A DNA stretch of 16,171 nucleotides from JBCCSZ01 sp039199225 (GCA_039199225.1 JBCCSZ010000177.1:1-16171); one strand, 5' to 3'. Counted from the stretch's first letter, positions 1 through 7,484 are shown. Program-made: numbers and translations. Notes: a model not told the origin generated them from the sequence alone.

Positions 1-641
1 GGATTTAATTTGTTGTCGTACGTCATGTCGTAACGGACATATAGCCTGGGCGCTTCATCTCCTTGGTAGTGTTCCTCCCACAGCAAGTTGCCGTCGGCCC
101 ATTTCAAGATGCGAAAGCTGGTCCGTTCAGTCTGATCGTTGTTGTAGTAACGATCCACCTGGCTGACCTTGTCGTCGGAACCGTAGATGAAACGCTCCAC
201 ATAGCAATTGGGCTCATCCGGTCTATTGGCATTGATGTAGCATTTTTCCAGTTTATCTATTCGCCCTTGATCATCGAATTGGTAGTTCGCTTCCCAAATA
301 AAGAAATCAGGATCACTGATGGTAGAGTCGTAGTGGCGCACTTTTGCCAAGTGACCATTTTCATAGAAATACACCTCTTTGGTTTCCCGCTCTTGCTGGT
401 GATCGTCTATCCATTTACGGGCCTTTACCGACAACCTATTGTCCGAATCGTATTGGAAAGTCGTCGTGTAGACGGTTCGAAGCACCGACTGATCACTTCG
501 CTCTTGGTCATGGGTTTCTACTATGCTGCTGACCCGAAGATTTGGCAATTCTACAACAGGACCATCCGAGCCAGAATCTTTGTTACAAGCACCAACCAAT
601 AGCGATAGACAAATGATCGAAAGTAGATTAATCCGGTTCAT
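1..641 (-). CDS. Putative repeat-containing lipoprotein, C-terminus cut by window edge
   Basis: This reading frame is open from an ATG at 641-639 to the left edge, giving 213 residues with no stop, so the gene is partial. Residues 1-19 (MNRINLLSIICLSLLVGAC) form a short lipoprotein signal with lipobox VGAC, so Cys19 should be lipidated and the protein anchored in the envelope, probably the outer membrane. After an acidic linker, residues 62 onward contain degenerate strand-turn-strand units around a Y/F-x-(D/E)-(D/N/S)-x-x-(R/L/K) turn: FQYDSDNRL, FYENGHLAKVRHY, YQFDDQGRIDKLEKCY, FIYGSDDKVSQVDRYY. Such units resemble the YD/RHS-like beta repeats found in many Bacteroidota surface lipoproteins. 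I cannot name a family or a ligand. It lies downstream of uvrB on the same strand after 108 bases and appears to have its own promoter. Lipoprotein call fairly sure; function unknown. Confidence 0.8.
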   Translation of the reverse strand, partial: MNRINLLSIICLSLLVGACNKDSGSDGPVVELPNLRVSSIVETHDQERSDQSVLRTVYTTTFQYDSDNRLSVKARKWIDDHQQERETKEVYFYENGHLAKVRHYDSTISDPDFFIWEANYQFDDQGRIDKLEKCYINANRPDEPNCYVERFIYGSDDKVSQVDRYYNNDQTERTSFRILKWADGNLLWEEHYQGDEAPRLYVRYDMTYDNKLN

Positions 642-700
642 ACAATTGGCCTTTTCATCTTTAAATGTGGATAGGAATACCGTATCGAATACAGGCTATT

Positions 701-730
701 CATATTTAAAGACCGGAAAGCGAGTCCAAA
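701..730 (-). promoter_or_regulatory. Candidate promoter of the lipoprotein gene
   Basis: Read on the minus strand, TTTG (730-727) is followed after 18 bases by TAAATATG (708-701). This fits the Bacteroidota pattern TTTG-N17-23-TAnnTTTG except for one base in the -7 box. The transcript would start about 50 bases before the ATG at 641. It suggests the lipoprotein is transcribed separately from uvrB. Confidence 0.45.
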
Positions 731-749
731 GGGTTGGGTAGAAAACGTA

Positions 750-2774
750 CTACACCAATTCCTTGCGCTTCTTCTTCAGTGCAAACAACTCATCCCGCAA
801 TTGAGCGGCACTGATGAAATCCAATTCTTTAGCGGCTTTCTTCATCTTTTGCTCAGTTACATCGATCATTTTGTCCAGCTGGTCTCGGTCCATATAGCCG
901 ACAATCGGATCGGCTGCCAAGCTTGGTTCCTCTGATTCGATGTAAGCTTTGGACTTTTTGCCACGGATGTCCAAGATAGATTGCTGACTGAGGATTTCCT
1001 CTCGGGTCTTGGTGACCGTGCGCGGTATGATGCCATTTTCCAGGTTGTATTCCATTTGTATGCTTCTACGCCGGTTGGTCTCGTCAATAGTCCGTTGCAT
1101 GGAATCTGTGATTTTATCGGCATAGAAGATCACTAGACCGTTGGAATTCCGGGCGGCCCGGCCTGCTGTCTGGGTCAATGAGCGTGTGTTTCTCAAAAAG
1201 CCCTCCTTGTCAGCATCCAAAATAGCGACCAAAGATACTTCCGGTAAGTCGAGTCCTTCCCGGAGCAAGTTCACACCCACCAGTACATCAAAGCTCCCCA
1301 GGCGGAGGTCGCGGAGAATTTCGACCCGTTCGAGCGTATCCACCTCCGAGTGAATGTAGCGAACTTTTACATTGAGTCGCTGCATGTATTTGGTCAATTC
1401 TTCCGACATCCGCTTGGTCAGAGTGGTTACCAGGACCCGCTCCCGACGCTCGATGCGCAGGTTGATTTCATCCAATAGATCGTCGATCTGATTGAGGCTG
1501 GGTCGTACTTCGATCGGCGGATCAAGCAGGCCCGTCGGACGGATCAGCTGCTCTACGAAAAGCCCTGCCGTTTGCTCCAATTCATAGTCGCTAGGAGTGG
1601 CGCTGACAAAAATGATCTGGTTGACCAGCGATTCGAATTCCGTGAAGTTCAAAGGTCGATTGTCCATCGCCGACGGGAGGCGAAAGCCGTAGTTGACCAA
1701 GGACAGCTTGCGCGCGCGGTCGCCACCCCACATCCCACGCACCTGCGGAATCGTCACGTGGCTCTCATCGATTATCATCAGGTAATCATCCGGAAAATAG
1801 TCCAGTAGACAAAATGGCCGAGTGCCTGGCTCGCGCCCATCAAAAAAGCGAGAGTAATTTTCCACACCACTGCAATAACCCAACTCTTTCATCATCTCCA
1901 AATCAAAGTTGGTGCGTTCGTGGATGCGCTTGGATTCCAAAAGCCGTCCCTCCCGCTCAAAGTATTTTACCTGCTCTTGCAACTCATCCTCTATCTCTCG
2001 AACAATGCCGTGAATGCGCTCCCGTGGAGCAATGTAAAGGTTGGCAGGAAAGATGGCTGCCGCTGTCATGCTCTCAATGCGCTTGCCCGTTTCCAATTCG
2101 ATGCGGTCGATCTCCTCGATCTCATCTCCAAAAAAGGTAACCCTGTAACCATAGTCAACATAGGGCAGATTGATGTCTACAGTATCGCCCTTTACCCTAA
2201 AATTGGCTCGATTCAGCTGCGCCTCTGTCCGGGAATACAGACTTTCGACCAAACTGTACAAAAACGTATTGCGGGAAATGGTCTGCCCCTGGAAAATACG
2301 GATGATGCCCGTTTTGTAGTCCTCCGGATTGCCCATACCATAGATGCAGGAAACCGACGCAACAATCACGATGTCGCGACGACCAGACAACAAAGAGGAG
2401 GTGGCTCGCAGGCGCAACTTATCTACCTGTTCGTTGATTTGCAGGTCTTTTTCGATAAAGGTATCCGAGACGGAAATGTATGCCTCTGGCTGATAATAAT
2501 CGTAGTAAGACACAAAGTATTCCACAGCATTTTCCGGAAAAAACTCCCGAAATTCGCCATACAGTTGAGCCGTCAGCGTCTTATTGTGGGTCAATATCAA
2601 AGTGGGGCGGTTGAGCTTGGCGATGACATTGGCCATCGTAAAGGTCTTTCCCGAGCCGGTCACCCCTAGCAATACTTGTGATTTGTCTCCATCCTCGATG
2701 CCTTGGCAGAGTTGCTCGATGGCCTGTGGCTGATCACCTGTGGGACTGAAAGGAGAGGTCAGTTTAAAGCTCAT
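750..2774 (-). CDS. uvrB: Excinuclease ABC subunit UvrB
   Basis: UvrB is the damage-verifying helicase-like subunit of nucleotide excision repair. It is loaded on DNA by UvrA and then recruits UvrC for dual incision. At 674 residues it has the usual family length. Visible features: Walker A GVTGSGKT at 37-44; the beta-hairpin that inserts between DNA strands, YDYYQPEAY at about 91-99; the Walker B motif with DESH near residue 340; helicase motif VI QTAGRAARN near 540; and the C-terminal UVR domain at about 634-669 (EQKMKKAAKELDF, AAQLRDEL), which binds UvrC. The ATG at 2774 gives the canonical N-terminus with the F-x-P-x-G-D-Q-P motif at residues 9-16. It is divergent from the hydrolase gene, with 306 bases between the starts. 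No key residue is missing. Confidence 0.98.
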   Translation of the reverse strand: MSFKLTSPFSPTGDQPQAIEQLCQGIEDGDKSQVLLGVTGSGKTFTMANVIAKLNRPTLILTHNKTLTAQLYGEFREFFPENAVEYFVSYYDYYQPEAYISVSDTFIEKDLQINEQVDKLRLRATSSLLSGRRDIVIVASVSCIYGMGNPEDYKTGIIRIFQGQTISRNTFLYSLVESLYSRTEAQLNRANFRVKGDTVDINLPYVDYGYRVTFFGDEIEEIDRIELETGKRIESMTAAAIFPANLYIAPRERIHGIVREIEDELQEQVKYFEREGRLLESKRIHERTNFDLEMMKELGYCSGVENYSRFFDGREPGTRPFCLLDYFPDDYLMIIDESHVTIPQVRGMWGGDRARKLSLVNYGFRLPSAMDNRPLNFTEFESLVNQIIFVSATPSDYELEQTAGLFVEQLIRPTGLLDPPIEVRPSLNQIDDLLDEINLRIERRERVLVTTLTKRMSEELTKYMQRLNVKVRYIHSEVDTLERVEILRDLRLGSFDVLVGVNLLREGLDLPEVSLVAILDADKEGFLRNTRSLTQTAGRAARNSNGLVIFYADKITDSMQRTIDETNRRRSIQMEYNLENGIIPRTVTKTREEILSQQSILDIRGKKSKAYIESEEPSLAADPIVGYMDRDQLDKMIDVTEQKMKKAAKELDFISAAQLRDELFALKKKRKELV

Positions 2775-2803
2775 AATGGTCCTTTATCTTAAAGTTTAAA
2801 GCG

Positions 2804-2831
2804 CAAAATAATTGGAAAACATGTTTGGCAA
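2804..2831 (-). promoter_or_regulatory. Weak candidate promoter of uvrB
   Basis: On the minus strand TTG (2831-2829) precedes TTATTTTG (2811-2804) by 17 bases. The second element matches seven of eight positions of TAnnTTTG. It would give a leader of about 25 bases. The region is AT-rich, so a chance match is possible. No SOS box was recognised here. Confidence 0.3.
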
Positions 2832-2986
2832 GTCAAGTGTTCAAAGCCTTCAAAGATAACAATTTTACTTTCTATTTAAACAGATTAAACAAACATTTTG
2901 TTTTTCAAATGGATGCTAGCAACGGACTTACAGGCAGCCTTTCAACGAAGCAGATGGTCAGACTTACACTCGCCACAAGCCGAGAA

Positions 2987-2994
2987 TATATTTG
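2987..2994 (+). promoter_or_regulatory. Candidate -7 box for the alpha/beta hydrolase gene
   Basis: TATATTTG is a perfect match to the Bacteroidota -7 consensus TAnnTTTG and lies about 87 bases before the ATG at 3081. I see no good TTTG -33 element at the expected distance, so this rests on the -7 box alone. The rest of the 306-base divergent uvrB/hydrolase region is AT-rich with no convincing gene. Confidence 0.35.
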
Positions 2995-3080
2995 CTTCAT
3001 CAGTCCATTCAAATAGAACAACTGCTGGGGTGGCCAAAGAAGAATAAGCTGTATATTGCCGATTCAAAATTCAGGCTGGA

Positions 3081-3845
3081 ATGCAACTCAACTTTAAAGA
3101 ATTCGGACAAGGTGATCCCATCATCATTTTACATGGTCTTTTCGGGATGTTGGACAACTGGAAAACACTGGGAAGAAAGCTGTCGGAAAATCATACGGTA
3201 CTGTTGGTCGATCAACGAAACCACGGACGCTCCCCCCACCTACCCGGACACAACTACCAACTGATGGCTGAAGACTTGCAGCATTTCATGGAGTCCAGAT
3301 GGATTTACAAGGCACACATCATTGGCCACTCGATGGGTGGTAAAACAGCCATGCAATTTGCCCTAGACTATCCAGACTTGGTCGACAAACTCGTCGTGGT
3401 AGACATCGGCCCCAAAGCTTACAAAGGAGGGCATGAAGCCATTTTCGATGCCTTGCTGGCACTTGAGCCCGACAAGGTAGACAGCCGCCAAGAAGCTGAA
3501 GCTTTCTTGGCTCAACGGATTGATGACAAAGGGATTCGGCAGTTCCTAATGAAAAACCTCAGCCGAAATAAAGCAGGTGGCTTTCAGTGGAAGATGAACT
3601 TATTAGCCATTCACGAATACTACAGTCGCATATTGGAGGCACTACCCGATGACCGTACTTTCAGTGGAGAAACGCTTTTCGTGAGGGGCGGTCATTCCAA
3701 CTATTTACAAGCGGAGGAACTCGACAGTCTGAGGAAGATTTTCCCTCAAGCCCAAATGGAAACGGTCGAAGAAGCCGGCCATTGGATACATGCCGAAGCC
3801 CCTGAACAACTACTGAAAATTTTAACCAAGTTTTTGGCAAGCTAG
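3081..3845 (+). CDS. Alpha/beta-fold hydrolase, YbfF-type esterase
   Basis: A 254-residue single-domain alpha/beta hydrolase without a signal peptide, so cytoplasmic. Landmarks: the oxyanion-hole motif HGLFG at 18-22, DQRNHGRS at 44-51, the nucleophile elbow GHSMGG with Ser84, the motif VVVDIGP at 105-111, and the catalytic histidine in GHWIHAE (His234). DQRNHGRS and VVDIGP, together with the VRGGHSNY loop at 201-208, are typical of the YbfF/ABHD11 branch of esterases. That loop sits where other hydrolases carry the acid residue but has no Asp, so Asp108 is my candidate acid, as argued for this branch. The family cleaves small esters and acyl thioesters in vitro; the natural substrate is unknown. 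The start was chosen because MQLNFKEFG opens directly into the first beta strand. The downstream S41 protease is 329 bases away, so they are probably separate units. Confidence 0.9.
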   Translation: MQLNFKEFGQGDPIIILHGLFGMLDNWKTLGRKLSENHTVLLVDQRNHGRSPHLPGHNYQLMAEDLQHFMESRWIYKAHIIGHSMGGKTAMQFALDYPDLVDKLVVVDIGPKAYKGGHEAIFDALLALEPDKVDSRQEAEAFLAQRIDDKGIRQFLMKNLSRNKAGGFQWKMNLLAIHEYYSRILEALPDDRTFSGETLFVRGGHSNYLQAEELDSLRKIFPQAQMETVEEAGHWIHAEAPEQLLKILTKFLAS

Positions 3846-4174
3846 CTAATGCTTCCTATCGCCAAACAGCACTTTGGCATTATTTTTCCATAGTATAGGC
3901 CAGCACACTTCCCCATCCGTTTGCTTCCCTCTGTTAACAACAATTCATTTATCCCTCTATCAGCTGGTCTATTGGATTGGCGACGTTCAAGCATTTTATT
4001 GGTACCCAATATTATGACTAATTTGAATGTTTGGTAATTAAATGATAATTTTAATAAGAATCGCAACCTGAACGAGAATAATAAATGGCCATTCTTGCGT
4101 TGTATATTACTAAGAGGTACAATAGAACAGATAGCCGACCATTGAAAATCATTCACTAAACCATTGAGTATCCT
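3846..4174. other. Intergenic region before the S41 protease gene
   Basis: This stretch of 329 bases lies between two plus-strand genes and is AT-rich. It contains one short inverted repeat, TATTGG-TAC-CCAATA (3997-4011), but no clear hairpin with a T-run for the hydrolase gene. I find no convincing TAnnTTTG promoter; AATGTTTG at 4026-4033 is the closest partial match. The one long minus-strand reading frame across it lacks recognisable protein features and looks spurious. Confidence 0.5.
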
Positions 4175-5809
4175 ATGAAGCGTGCATTAAAGGTATTCGC
4201 TGTTTTCGCCATCGCTCTGCTGGGAATGGCAACGATTACCACAGACCATGGAAAATACTTTGAAATCTCTAAGAACATCGAGATTTTCACCAACCTGTAC
4301 AAAGAAATAAATACCTACTATGTTGACGATGTCGATCCGGCCAAATTGATGCGCACGGGTGTCGACGCAATGCTTTCATCACTCGACCCTTACACCAACT
4401 ACATATCAGAATCCGAAATTGAAGGCTTCCGCTACATCACTGACGGCAAGTACAACGGCATCGGAGCTATGATTCGCAAGACTGAAAGCTACGTCACCAT
4501 TACCGAACCATACGAAGACTGTCCAGCTCAAAAGGCAGGCTTAATGGCCGGCGATGTGATTCTCGCCATCGACGGTAAGTCTGCCAAGGATAAGTCTACC
4601 GATGATGTCAGCGACATCCTAAAGGGCTTTCCAGGCACGGAGGTAGTACTGACCATCCAACGCCCTGGCACAGAGAAGCCAATGAAAATCACCATGATTC
4701 GCGACGAGGTCGTCGTTCCAAACGTACCTTACTCTGGTATGTTGACCGATGAAATTGGCTACGTTGCGCTGACCACCTTTACCCGCAATGCCGGCAAGAA
4801 TGTTGGGGATGCGCTCAAGAAGTTGAAAGACGACAACCCAAAGATGAAAGGTTTGGTATTCGACCTCAGAGGCAACGGTGGTGGTTTGCTAACCGAGGCC
4901 GTCAATGTCTCCAACGTCTTCATTCCAAAGGGAGAGTTGGTCGTTTCAACCAAAGGCAAGGTGATCGATTGGGATCGCAGCTTCAAAACCATCAATAAGG
5001 CCATCGACGAAGAAATTTCCTTGATCCTCTTGGTAGACGGCAATTCTGCCTCTGCTTCCGAGATTGTCTCTGGTGTCATTCAAGACCTCGACCGCGGCGT
5101 GCTGGTAGGACAGCGCTCTTACGGTAAGGGCTTGGTACAAAATACCCGCGACGTGGGCTACAACTCGAAGGTTAAAATGACAACAGCGAAGTATTACATC
5201 CCAAGTGGACGTTGCATCCAAGGGGTCAGCTACGACGATGGAAAACCAACCGATATCCCGGACGAAAAGCGTACAGCCTTTAAAACCCGCAATGGTCGTA
5301 AGGTATTGGACGGCGGAGGGCTGAAGCCCGACATCATCATAGAGAACAACGACAATGTCAACATCGTCAAGAGTCTCGTCGAGGAAAACATTCTCTTCGA
5401 CTACATCACACAGTACATCTTGAAGAACGAAAAAATCGCATCTGTCGACGAACTGAAGTTCACCAAGTTTGAAGAATTCACCAAGTATGTCGAAGAGCAA
5501 GATTTTGAATACAATACAGAAAGCGAAAAGATTCTGACACAACTCAAAGAACAAGCGGAGCGCGAAGGTTACAGCGATATGATCGACGCCAGCATCCGCC
5601 AAATCGAGCAAAGCATCCAAACCGAAAAGAAAAACGACCTCGTCAAATACAAGGACGTCATCGTCGGGCTATTGGAAAAAGAGATCGCTAGCCGCTATTT
5701 CTACCAAAAAGGTAAGATACAGCTCGGCCTCAAAAACGATCCGGAAATCAAAGAGGCTGTATCTCTGCTCAATGATTCTGCTCGATACAAATCTATCTTG
5801 AAGCAATAA
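4175..5809 (+). CDS. Exported S41-family C-terminal processing protease (CtpA type)
   Basis: A 544-residue serine protease of the tail-specific/CtpA family, which trims or degrades envelope proteins from their C-termini. Residues 1-20 (MKRALKVFAVFAIALLGMAT) form a signal sequence or membrane anchor, so it acts outside the cytoplasm. An N-terminal helical segment (about 30-80) is followed by a PDZ domain (about 90-175, with the carboxylate-binding region near KYNGIGAM at 92-99) and the protease domain. The Ser-Lys dyad fits Ser293 in GNSASASE and Lys318 in GQRSYGKG, with the usual 25-residue spacing, and the conserved Gln322. FDLRGNGGG at 229-237 is another family signature. The last ~150 residues are helical and charged, a C-terminal extension commonly seen in Bacteroidota CtpA proteins. 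The substrate is unknown. A hairpin terminator follows 22 bases after the stop. Confidence 0.95.
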   Translation: MKRALKVFAVFAIALLGMATITTDHGKYFEISKNIEIFTNLYKEINTYYVDDVDPAKLMRTGVDAMLSSLDPYTNYISESEIEGFRYITDGKYNGIGAMIRKTESYVTITEPYEDCPAQKAGLMAGDVILAIDGKSAKDKSTDDVSDILKGFPGTEVVLTIQRPGTEKPMKITMIRDEVVVPNVPYSGMLTDEIGYVALTTFTRNAGKNVGDALKKLKDDNPKMKGLVFDLRGNGGGLLTEAVNVSNVFIPKGELVVSTKGKVIDWDRSFKTINKAIDEEISLILLVDGNSASASEIVSGVIQDLDRGVLVGQRSYGKGLVQNTRDVGYNSKVKMTTAKYYIPSGRCIQGVSYDDGKPTDIPDEKRTAFKTRNGRKVLDGGGLKPDIIIENNDNVNIVKSLVEENILFDYITQYILKNEKIASVDELKFTKFEEFTKYVEEQDFEYNTESEKILTQLKEQAEREGYSDMIDASIRQIEQSIQTEKKNDLVKYKDVIVGLLEKEIASRYFYQKGKIQLGLKNDPEIKEAVSLLNDSARYKSILKQ

Positions 5810-5831
5810 TACCCAAAATAAATTCCTACTC

Positions 5832-5868
5832 AAAACGGCTCTGAAGTTCACTTTGGGGCTGTTTTTTT
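5832..5868 (+). terminator. Rho-independent terminator of the S41 protease gene
   Basis: AAAACGGCTCT (5832-5842) pairs with GGGGCTGTTTT (5855-5865) if G-U pairs are allowed, with a 12-base loop, and runs into a stretch of seven T. It starts 22 bases after the stop codon at 5809. Confidence 0.7.
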
Positions 5869-5880
5869 ATTGGGGGCGGG

Positions 5881-5992
5881 TTGGGTGATTTTGTGATCTC
5901 GTGGTTGGGTGGTTTTGTGATTGGGTGGTCTTGTGGTCTCGTGGTTCTGTGGTTTTGTGATCTTGTGGTTTTGTGATTGGGTGATCTTGTGG
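5881..5992. repeat. 8-bp tandem array, 14 units in perfect register
   Basis: Fourteen consecutive 8-base units fit T-Y-N-N-G-T-G-R without any insertion or deletion. There are only five unit kinds: TTGGGTGR (four), TTTTGTGA (four), TCTTGTGG (three), TCTCGTGG (two), TTCTGTGG (one). GTG at unit positions 5-7 never varies. Two decayed units (TTTTTGGA, TTTGGGGA) follow to 6008. The strand is almost free of A and C, so a minus-strand reading frame through it spells a fake Pro/Asn/His/Thr/Lys-rich peptide. It lies between the protease terminator and the tsaB promoter. Confidence 0.9.
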
Positions 5993-6000
5993 TTTTTGGA

Positions 6001-6032
6001 TTTGGGGAGTTGGAGCGCAAAATTTATCTTTG
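6001..6032 (+). promoter_or_regulatory. Promoter of tsaB, consensus Bacteroidota type
   Basis: TTTG (6001-6004) and TATCTTTG (6025-6032) match the phylum's -33 and -7 consensus exactly, with 20 bases between. Transcription would start near 6039, giving a leader of about 120 bases that carries the A/C-rich repeats of the next entry. This is the best promoter match in the window. Confidence 0.7.
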
Positions 6033-6055
6033 CCGAAATTTATTATCGAATATCT

Positions 6056-6134
6056 AAATCACCAGGCCAAAGGCCAACCACTAAATCACAAGCCGAAGGC
6101 AAATCACCAAATCACAAGCCGAAGGCAAATCACC
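6056..6134. repeat. A/C-rich repeats with two perfect 26-bp tandem copies in the tsaB leader
   Basis: A 26-base unit built from AAATCACA, AGCCGAAGGC and AAATCACC occurs twice head to tail without a mismatch (6083-6108 and 6109-6134). A diverged copy beginning AAATCACC precedes it (6056-6082). The TCACCAAA core read on the other strand is TTTGGTGA, which fits the T-Y-N-N-G-T-G-R pattern of the 5881-5992 array, so this block looks like the same repeat family in opposite orientation. Confidence 0.85.
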
Positions 6135-6159
6135 AAACCGAAACCCAAACACCTCATCC

Positions 6160-6846
6160 ATGCCCCTAATTTTAAATATCGAAACGAGTACGGAAGTTTG
6201 CTCTGTTGCCCTGGGGCAGGACGGACAGCTTTTGGAATTGTGCGAATCGGACCAGCCATTTGTGCATGCAGAAAAAATAACGCTGCTCGTTCAGGAATGC
6301 CTGGAGAAAGCCGGGGTTCAGCTGAACGACTTGTCGGCAGTGGCCATCAGCAAGGGGCCAGGCTCTTACACTGGCTTGCGGGTAGGCTCTTCGGTGGCCA
6401 AGGGCATTTGCTATGCACTGGACAAGCCCTTGATTGCTGTCGACACCTTGGAATCCCTGGCGATGGCATGCCGGCGGCTGCACCCCCGGGAATCTGCAAT
6501 TTACTGCCCGATGATCGATGCTCGGCGGATGGAAGTTTACACGGCATTGTATAACAGCGCTGGCGACTGCTTAGAGTCTCCGCATGCACACATCCTCACG
6601 ACCGCCTCCTTTGAAGATTATTACAAAAGCGAACAGGAGCTACTTTTGTGCGGAAACGGAGCGGAGAAGGCAAAAAAAGTCCTTCCAGATGAGTTTTCAA
6701 CATTTTGCACACTTGGCTGTTCGGCTACTCACTTGGTTTCATTGGCAGAAGTGGCCTTTCAAAGGGGTCAAATCGTTGATACTGCTTACTTTTCACCGAC
6801 CTATATTAAGCCTCCCAACATTACGAAAGCTCGTAAGATATTATAA
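6160..6846 (+). CDS. tsaB: tRNA t6A modification protein TsaB
   Basis: TsaB is the partner of TsaD (with TsaE) in the complex that transfers threonylcarbamoyl to A37 of ANN-decoding tRNAs in the cytoplasm. It is an ASKHA-fold paralogue of TsaD without catalytic activity of its own. The 228-residue length is normal. Recognisable parts are the N-terminal strand ILNIETST (4-11), the signature SKGPGSYTGLRVG (64-76), and MIDARRMEVYTA (118-129). The C-terminus SPTYIKPPNITKARKIL occupies the position of the conserved Y-L-R/K end of the family. The ATG at 6160 directly precedes the first beta strand. It stands alone: a consensus promoter sits 128 bases upstream and a separate ArsR-type gene follows 159 bases later. 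Confidence 0.95.
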   Translation: MPLILNIETSTEVCSVALGQDGQLLELCESDQPFVHAEKITLLVQECLEKAGVQLNDLSAVAISKGPGSYTGLRVGSSVAKGICYALDKPLIAVDTLESLAMACRRLHPRESAIYCPMIDARRMEVYTALYNSAGDCLESPHAHILTTASFEDYYKSEQELLLCGNGAEKAKKVLPDEFSTFCTLGCSATHLVSLAEVAFQRGQIVDTAYFSPTYIKPPNITKARKIL

Positions 6847-6867
6847 CTAGTAATAAATCATTATTAA

Positions 6868-6899
6868 TTGTTATTTTTGAAATAAAGTTTTTATTTTTG
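6868..6899 (+). promoter_or_regulatory. Candidate promoter of the first ArsR-type gene
   Basis: TTG (6868-6870) is followed after 21 bases by TATTTTTG (6892-6899), a full TAnnTTTG match. A second copy, TATTTTTG, lies at 6872-6879, exactly 20 bases earlier. The DNA is very AT-rich, so one or both may be chance. The leader would be about 100 bases. Confidence 0.35.
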
Positions 6900-6915
6900 G
6901 CTAGTTATCAGTGAT

Positions 6916-6940
6916 ATTACACAGTAAGATATTGCGTAAT
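6916..6940. promoter_or_regulatory. Imperfect inverted repeat upstream of the first ArsR-type gene
   Basis: ATTACACA and TGCGTAAT are inverted copies matching at seven of eight positions, separated by nine bases. ArsR-family dimers bind imperfect inverted repeats of this general size near their own promoters, so this is a possible operator. It is downstream of the candidate -7 boxes and about 65 bases before the ATG. Confidence 0.3.
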
Positions 6941-7005
6941 GTTTTAATTTGGTATAGTTTTTGGCAAATTGAAAACAGTATTTCACTAATTTAAAAAACA
7001 TAGAT

Positions 7006-7344
7006 ATGAGAAAGCAAAAAAACGAGACCGTCGTATTGAAGAAGGGAAAAAAAGATATCCAGTTGGATTATGCAGAGTTGAGAAAGGCGGTATTGGTTTT
7101 GAGAGCAGTTAACCACAAGCTTCGTCAAAGTATTATAGATCTTTTGGAGGAAAATGAGCGCATGACCGTTACAGATATTTACATCAAATTGCGTCTCGAA
7201 CAGTCTGTCGCTTCCCAACACCTCGCTATTCTTCGCAGAGCTGGTGTCGTGGTTACAGATCGCCAGGGCAAATTCATCTACTACTCATTGGATAAGGAAC
7301 GCCTTTCTCAAATCTCCAGACTTGTTGAAGAACTGGCAGCCTGA
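7006..7344 (+). CDS. ArsR-family winged-helix regulator (paralogue 1)
   Basis: A 112-residue small DNA-binding protein of the ArsR/SmtB winged-helix type. A Lys-rich N-terminal tail (1-20) precedes the fold. The recognition region is LRLEQSVASQHLAILRRAGVV at roughly 62-82, followed by the wing hairpin DRQGKFIYYSL. The protein has no cysteine at all, so it cannot use the ELCVCDL-type thiolate site of arsenic or cadmium sensors; the equivalent stretch reads MTVTDIYIKL. The signal it senses is unknown. It is about 40 percent identical to the product of 7561-7869 (about 34 of 81 aligned residues, no gaps), so the two probably arose by duplication. A triple-hairpin tail with a strong terminator follows, separating the pair transcriptionally. 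Confidence 0.9.
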   Translation: MRKQKNETVVLKKGKKDIQLDYAELRKAVLVLRAVNHKLRQSIIDLLEENERMTVTDIYIKLRLEQSVASQHLAILRRAGVVVTDRQGKFIYYSLDKERLSQISRLVEELAA

Positions 7345-7397
7345 TTTCCTCAATTTCAATAGACCGAAAAATCTCGCTTTAGGCATAAAAATATAAG

Positions 7398-7435
7398 GGT
7401 GCCAACTCATTCGGCACCAGAATTCTCAAGAGAAT
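7398..7435 (+). other. Two adjacent small hairpins in the 3' region of the first ArsR-type gene
   Basis: GGTGCC (7398-7403) pairs with GGCACC (7413-7418) around a nine-base loop, and ATTCTC (7422-7427) pairs with GAGAAT (7430-7435) around AA. They lie 54 to 91 bases after the stop codon and directly before the terminator, so the 3' untranslated region ends in three hairpins in a row. Confidence 0.55.
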
Positions 7436-7443
7436 CCAAAGGC

Positions 7444-7484
7444 AAAAAATGCTGTAAATCAATAGGTTTACAGCATTTTTTTTT
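7444..7484 (+). terminator. Strong rho-independent terminator of the first ArsR-type gene
   Basis: A perfect 15-base stem, AAAAAATGCTGTAAA (7444-7458) with TTTACAGCATTTTTT (7467-7481), encloses an eight-base loop and continues into a run of nine T (7476-7484). It lies about 100 bases after the stop codon. Confidence 0.92.

Noticed and set aside
2913..3047. 44-residue plus-strand frame (MLATDLQAAFQRSRWSDLHS...) upstream of the hydrolase gene
   Set aside because: It overlaps the candidate hydrolase promoter, has no recognisable family or own promoter, and its length is within chance.
3842..4156. 104-residue minus-strand frame upstream of the protease gene
   Set aside because: No signal, domain or protein-like pattern; it overlaps the end of the hydrolase gene and spans AT-rich intergenic DNA.
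5826..6020. Minus-strand reading frame encoding a Pro/Asn/His/Thr/Lys-rich 64-residue peptide
   Set aside because: It is simply the 8-bp array translated; an 8-base period gives similar peptides in any frame and part of it covers the protease terminator.
5881..6134. CRISPR array
   Set aside because: Units are 8 or 26 bases without unique spacers and no cas gene is near.
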